From positions 8,177-14,831 of the forward strand of contig DFYV01000001.1 in NCBI GenBank assembly GCA_002383425.1: a stretch of DNA of 6,655 nucleotides, given 5' to 3'. The translations under genes and the position numbers were made by a program. Source of the stretch: Bacteroidales bacterium UBA4073. Its GTDB lineage: Bacteria > Bacteroidota > Bacteroidia > Bacteroidales > Tenuifilaceae. The notes beneath the pieces are model-generated. The model saw nothing but the letters and a program-made list of their open reading frames with translations. It made no database searches and had not been told where the DNA came from. Every line of letters begins with the position of its first letter. Positions within the stretch are counted from its first letter, which is position 1. Of the stretch, positions 4,671 to 6,655 are shown piece by piece.

Positions 4671-6488
4671 ATGAAAAAATTTTTTGGATTACTCAGGTAT
4701 CTTTACCCATATAAGTGGCATGTTGTTTTAAATGTTGGATCAAATATCCTTGCTGCAATTTTTTCCCTTTTCTCCCTCGCCATGTTAATCCCTTTCCTGC
4801 AGTTGCTTTTTGGCACAGTGCCTCTTGTTGAGGTTAAACCTGATTTTGTTATGTCTGCAAAAGGCTTGGCTCAATATCTTAACTTTTACTTAAGCGATAT
4901 AATAAAAACTCACGATCGAGCCTCGGCGCTTTTATTTGTCATTGTTTTAGTTTTAATCGCTTCGTTTCTGAAGAATCTTTTTACATACCTCTCCTTATAC
5001 TATTTAGCACCTATCAGAACCGGGGTTTTGCAAGATATGCGCAATCTACTATACCGAAAAATAGTTGACCTTCCGCTTGGTTATTTTACTGAGGAGAAAA
5101 AGGGCGATATTATCAGCAAGATGACCAACGACGTGAACGAAATTGAAATTTCAGTTATTCGTTCTCTTGAAATGTTTTTCCGTGATCCAATCATAATCAT
5201 AATCCACCTTGTCGGTTTAATATACATTAGTCCTCAGCTTACCCTATTTGTACTGATAATACTACCATTAACAGGATTAGTGATTGGTAGGGTTGGAAAG
5301 AATCTTCGTAAAACCTCTTTCAAGGGGCAAACCAAAATGGGAATAATACTCACCATGATCGAAGAAACCATTGGTGGGTTACGGGTTGTAAAAGCATTTA
5401 ATGCTGAAAAAAAGGTGATAACGCGTTTTGAGAGCATGAATAGCTTCTACTCGTTGCTAATGAAAAAGATGTGGCGCAGACGCGATTTGGCATCACCCCT
5501 GAGCGAATTCCTTGGAACCATTGTAGTGATTCTTGTTCTTTGGTATGGCGGAAACTTAATCTTCGCAGGTAAGGGAAATTTAGGACCTGAGGCCCTAATT
5601 GCATTCATTGGTATTTTTTACATGATTATTAACCCGGCCAAGTCGTTTTCGAGCGCATACTACAATGTGCTTAAGGGCCTGGCCTCTGCCGATAGAATCG
5701 ATTCAATCCTAAATGCGGAAAATCCTATAAAGGTTAAGGCTGGGGCTCGCACTCTCAAATCGTTTAATAATGAAATTGAGTATCGCAACGTTAGCTTTAA
5801 GTACCAGAACGACTGGGTGCTCAAGAATATCAACCTTACCATTAAAAAAGGTATGACTGTTGCCCTTGTAGGGCAATCGGGCTCAGGGAAAAGCACCATG
5901 GTCGATTTGCTGCCCCGCTTTTGGGATGTCACCGAGGGCGAAATCTTAATTGATGGCGTAAACATTAAGGAATACGACTTAAGCAGCTTACGCAACCTGA
6001 TGGGAAATGTTAACCAGGATCCCATTCTCTTTAATGATACCTTTTATAATAATATCGCATTTGGTGTTGATGGCGCTAAAATGGACGATGTTATTAACGC
6101 TGCCCAAATTGCAAATGCCCACGATTTTATCCTTTCAACACCCAATGGCTATCATACCAACGTGGGCGATAGGGGTAGCAAACTTTCCGGTGGGCAAAGG
6201 CAACGTGTAAGCATTGCCAGAGCTATTCTTAAAAATCCACCAATCATGATTCTTGATGAGGCAACCAGCGCTCTCGATACCGAATCGGAGCGATTGGTTC
6301 AGGATGCCATCGATAATCTTATGAAGCATCGCACTTCGTTGGTTATTGCCCATAGGCTATCCACCATTCGTAAGGCCGATCTGATTTGTGTGCTCCACGA
6401 AGGCGAAATTGTTGAACGTGGCAAACACGATGAGCTTCTTGCCTTGAATGGTTACTATGCCAAGCTGCATAACATGCAGCTGCTTTAG
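4671..6488 (+). CDS. msbA: MsbA-like lipid exporter, ABC transporter permease/ATPase fusion
   Basis: A 605-residue half-transporter expected to work as a homodimer in the inner membrane. The N-terminal permease (about 1-330) shows six hydrophobic spans: about 16-44, 85-112, 168-187, 189-208, 280-299 and 306-324. The ATPase domain (about 366-605) is complete: A-loop Tyr378, Walker A GQSGSGKST (401-409), Q-loop Gln449, signature LSGGQ (505-509), Walker B IMILDE with catalytic Glu530, D-loop SALD (533-536), and switch His561 in IAHRLST. The size and architecture fit the MsbA/lipid A exporter subfamily, which flips lipid A-core to the periplasmic leaflet, but drug or peptide exporters share the fold and the substrate cannot be read directly. 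The segment between spans 1 and 2 (46-84) seems longer than in E. coli MsbA (582 residues). Own promoter box upstream. Confidence 0.93.
   Translation: MKKFFGLLRYLYPYKWHVVLNVGSNILAAIFSLFSLAMLIPFLQLLFGTVPLVEVKPDFVMSAKGLAQYLNFYLSDIIKTHDRASALLFVIVLVLIASFLKNLFTYLSLYYLAPIRTGVLQDMRNLLYRKIVDLPLGYFTEEKKGDIISKMTNDVNEIEISVIRSLEMFFRDPIIIIIHLVGLIYISPQLTLFVLIILPLTGLVIGRVGKNLRKTSFKGQTKMGIILTMIEETIGGLRVVKAFNAEKKVITRFESMNSFYSLLMKKMWRRRDLASPLSEFLGTIVVILVLWYGGNLIFAGKGNLGPEALIAFIGIFYMIINPAKSFSSAYYNVLKGLASADRIDSILNAENPIKVKAGARTLKSFNNEIEYRNVSFKYQNDWVLKNINLTIKKGMTVALVGQSGSGKSTMVDLLPRFWDVTEGEILIDGVNIKEYDLSSLRNLMGNVNQDPILFNDTFYNNIAFGVDGAKMDDVINAAQIANAHDFILSTPNGYHTNVGDRGSKLSGGQRQRVSIARAILKNPPIMILDEATSALDTESERLVQDAIDNLMKHRTSLVIAHRLSTIRKADLICVLHEGEIVERGKHDELLALNGYYAKLHNMQLL
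6463..6481 (+). other. perfect hairpin in the last codons of the exporter gene
   Basis: AGCTGCA (6463-6469) and TGCAGCT (6475-6481) form an exact 7-bp stem with the 5-nt loop TAACA, ending 7 bases before the gene's last base. No T-run follows directly (a six-T run appears only at 6530-6535), so it does not fit the standard intrinsic terminator. It could stabilise the mRNA 3' end or be chance. No other terminator is visible between the stop and the repeat at 6550. Confidence 0.35.
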
Positions 6489-6549
6489 CCAAACCTTCTG
6501 CTGGTAGAGTGATTCATTTACAGAACAACTTTTTTCCCTGCATCTATAC

Positions 6550-6655
6550 GTCAACTCCGAAAAGTCCCTTTCATTGCATGCAAACAAAAAAATACGCATG
6601 ATTGAGCGATAGCACGAAAGCACGATTACGAGATGGCACGAGTTTACAATGAAAT
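6550..6655 (+). repeat. dispersed element, copy B (runs off the window)
   Basis: The leader at 6550-6600 matches copy A at 2152-2201, including the palindrome TTGCATGCAA (6574-6583) and the final TACGCATG. Octamer-phased units follow: GCACGAAA (6612-6619), GCACGATT (6620-6627), ACGAGATG (6628-6635), GCACGAGT (6636-6643). The GCACGA core thus recurs at exact multiples of 8. Only the left arm is inside the window; an inverted right arm would be expected beyond 6655. It begins 61 nt after the exporter stop, in the same plus-strand orientation as copy A. No coding potential is seen. Confidence 0.75.

Noticed and set aside
4671..4685. A6T6 run at the exporter start as a phase-variation tract
   Set aside because: Six-base homopolymers are common in AT-rich coding DNA and encode the ordinary Lys-Lys-Phe-Phe start; they are too short for confident slippage.
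6357..6623. 88-residue minus-strand frame over the exporter's 3' end and copy B
   Set aside because: It starts in repeat DNA and overlaps the H-loop coding region of the exporter in antisense; no family resemblance.

Overview
The window looks like chromosomal DNA of a Bacteroidota bacterium, most likely Bacteroidales-like. The basis is AT-rich intergenic DNA, no clear Shine-Dalgarno sequences, two perfect copies of the Bacteroidota -7 promoter box (TAnnTTTG) just upstream of purB and the ABC transporter gene, and protein sequences of the style seen in that phylum. No rRNA, tRNA, CRISPR array, phage gene or transposase gene is visible. The lineage call is inference; no finer taxon is supported.

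Layout. Positions 1-246 hold no gene but carry short tandem repeats: three 8-nt units near 23-46, and a 15-unit, 7-bp array at 136-240 with a small inverted copy of the same unit at 103-120. Three minus-strand genes follow. A GNAT-family acetyltransferase (247-684) sits 4 nt behind a full-length NfeD membrane serine protease (689-2098), so the two probably form an operon. A 267-bp gap (2099-2365) then holds a dispersed, partly palindromic element, and beyond it lies mqnA (2366-3118), the chorismate dehydratase of the futalosine menaquinone pathway. A 121-bp divergent intergenic region separates mqnA from two plus-strand genes: purB (adenylosuccinate lyase, best start 3240) and an MsbA-like ABC exporter (4671-6488). 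The window ends in a second, right-truncated copy of the dispersed element (6550-6655).

The genes are mostly core functions: purine synthesis, quinone synthesis, lipid export and membrane protein quality control. They form no obvious single pathway. The part not explained by known gene families is the repeat content. The two dispersed element copies share a nearly identical leader of about 50 bp followed by 8-nt-periodic GCACGA-type units. In the complete copy these units recur inverted about 100 bp away. Read as plus-strand RNA, the two arms pair over 21 positions with every departure from Watson-Crick being a G-U wobble. I see no convincing novel protein system in this window; the repeat family is the best candidate for something undescribed.
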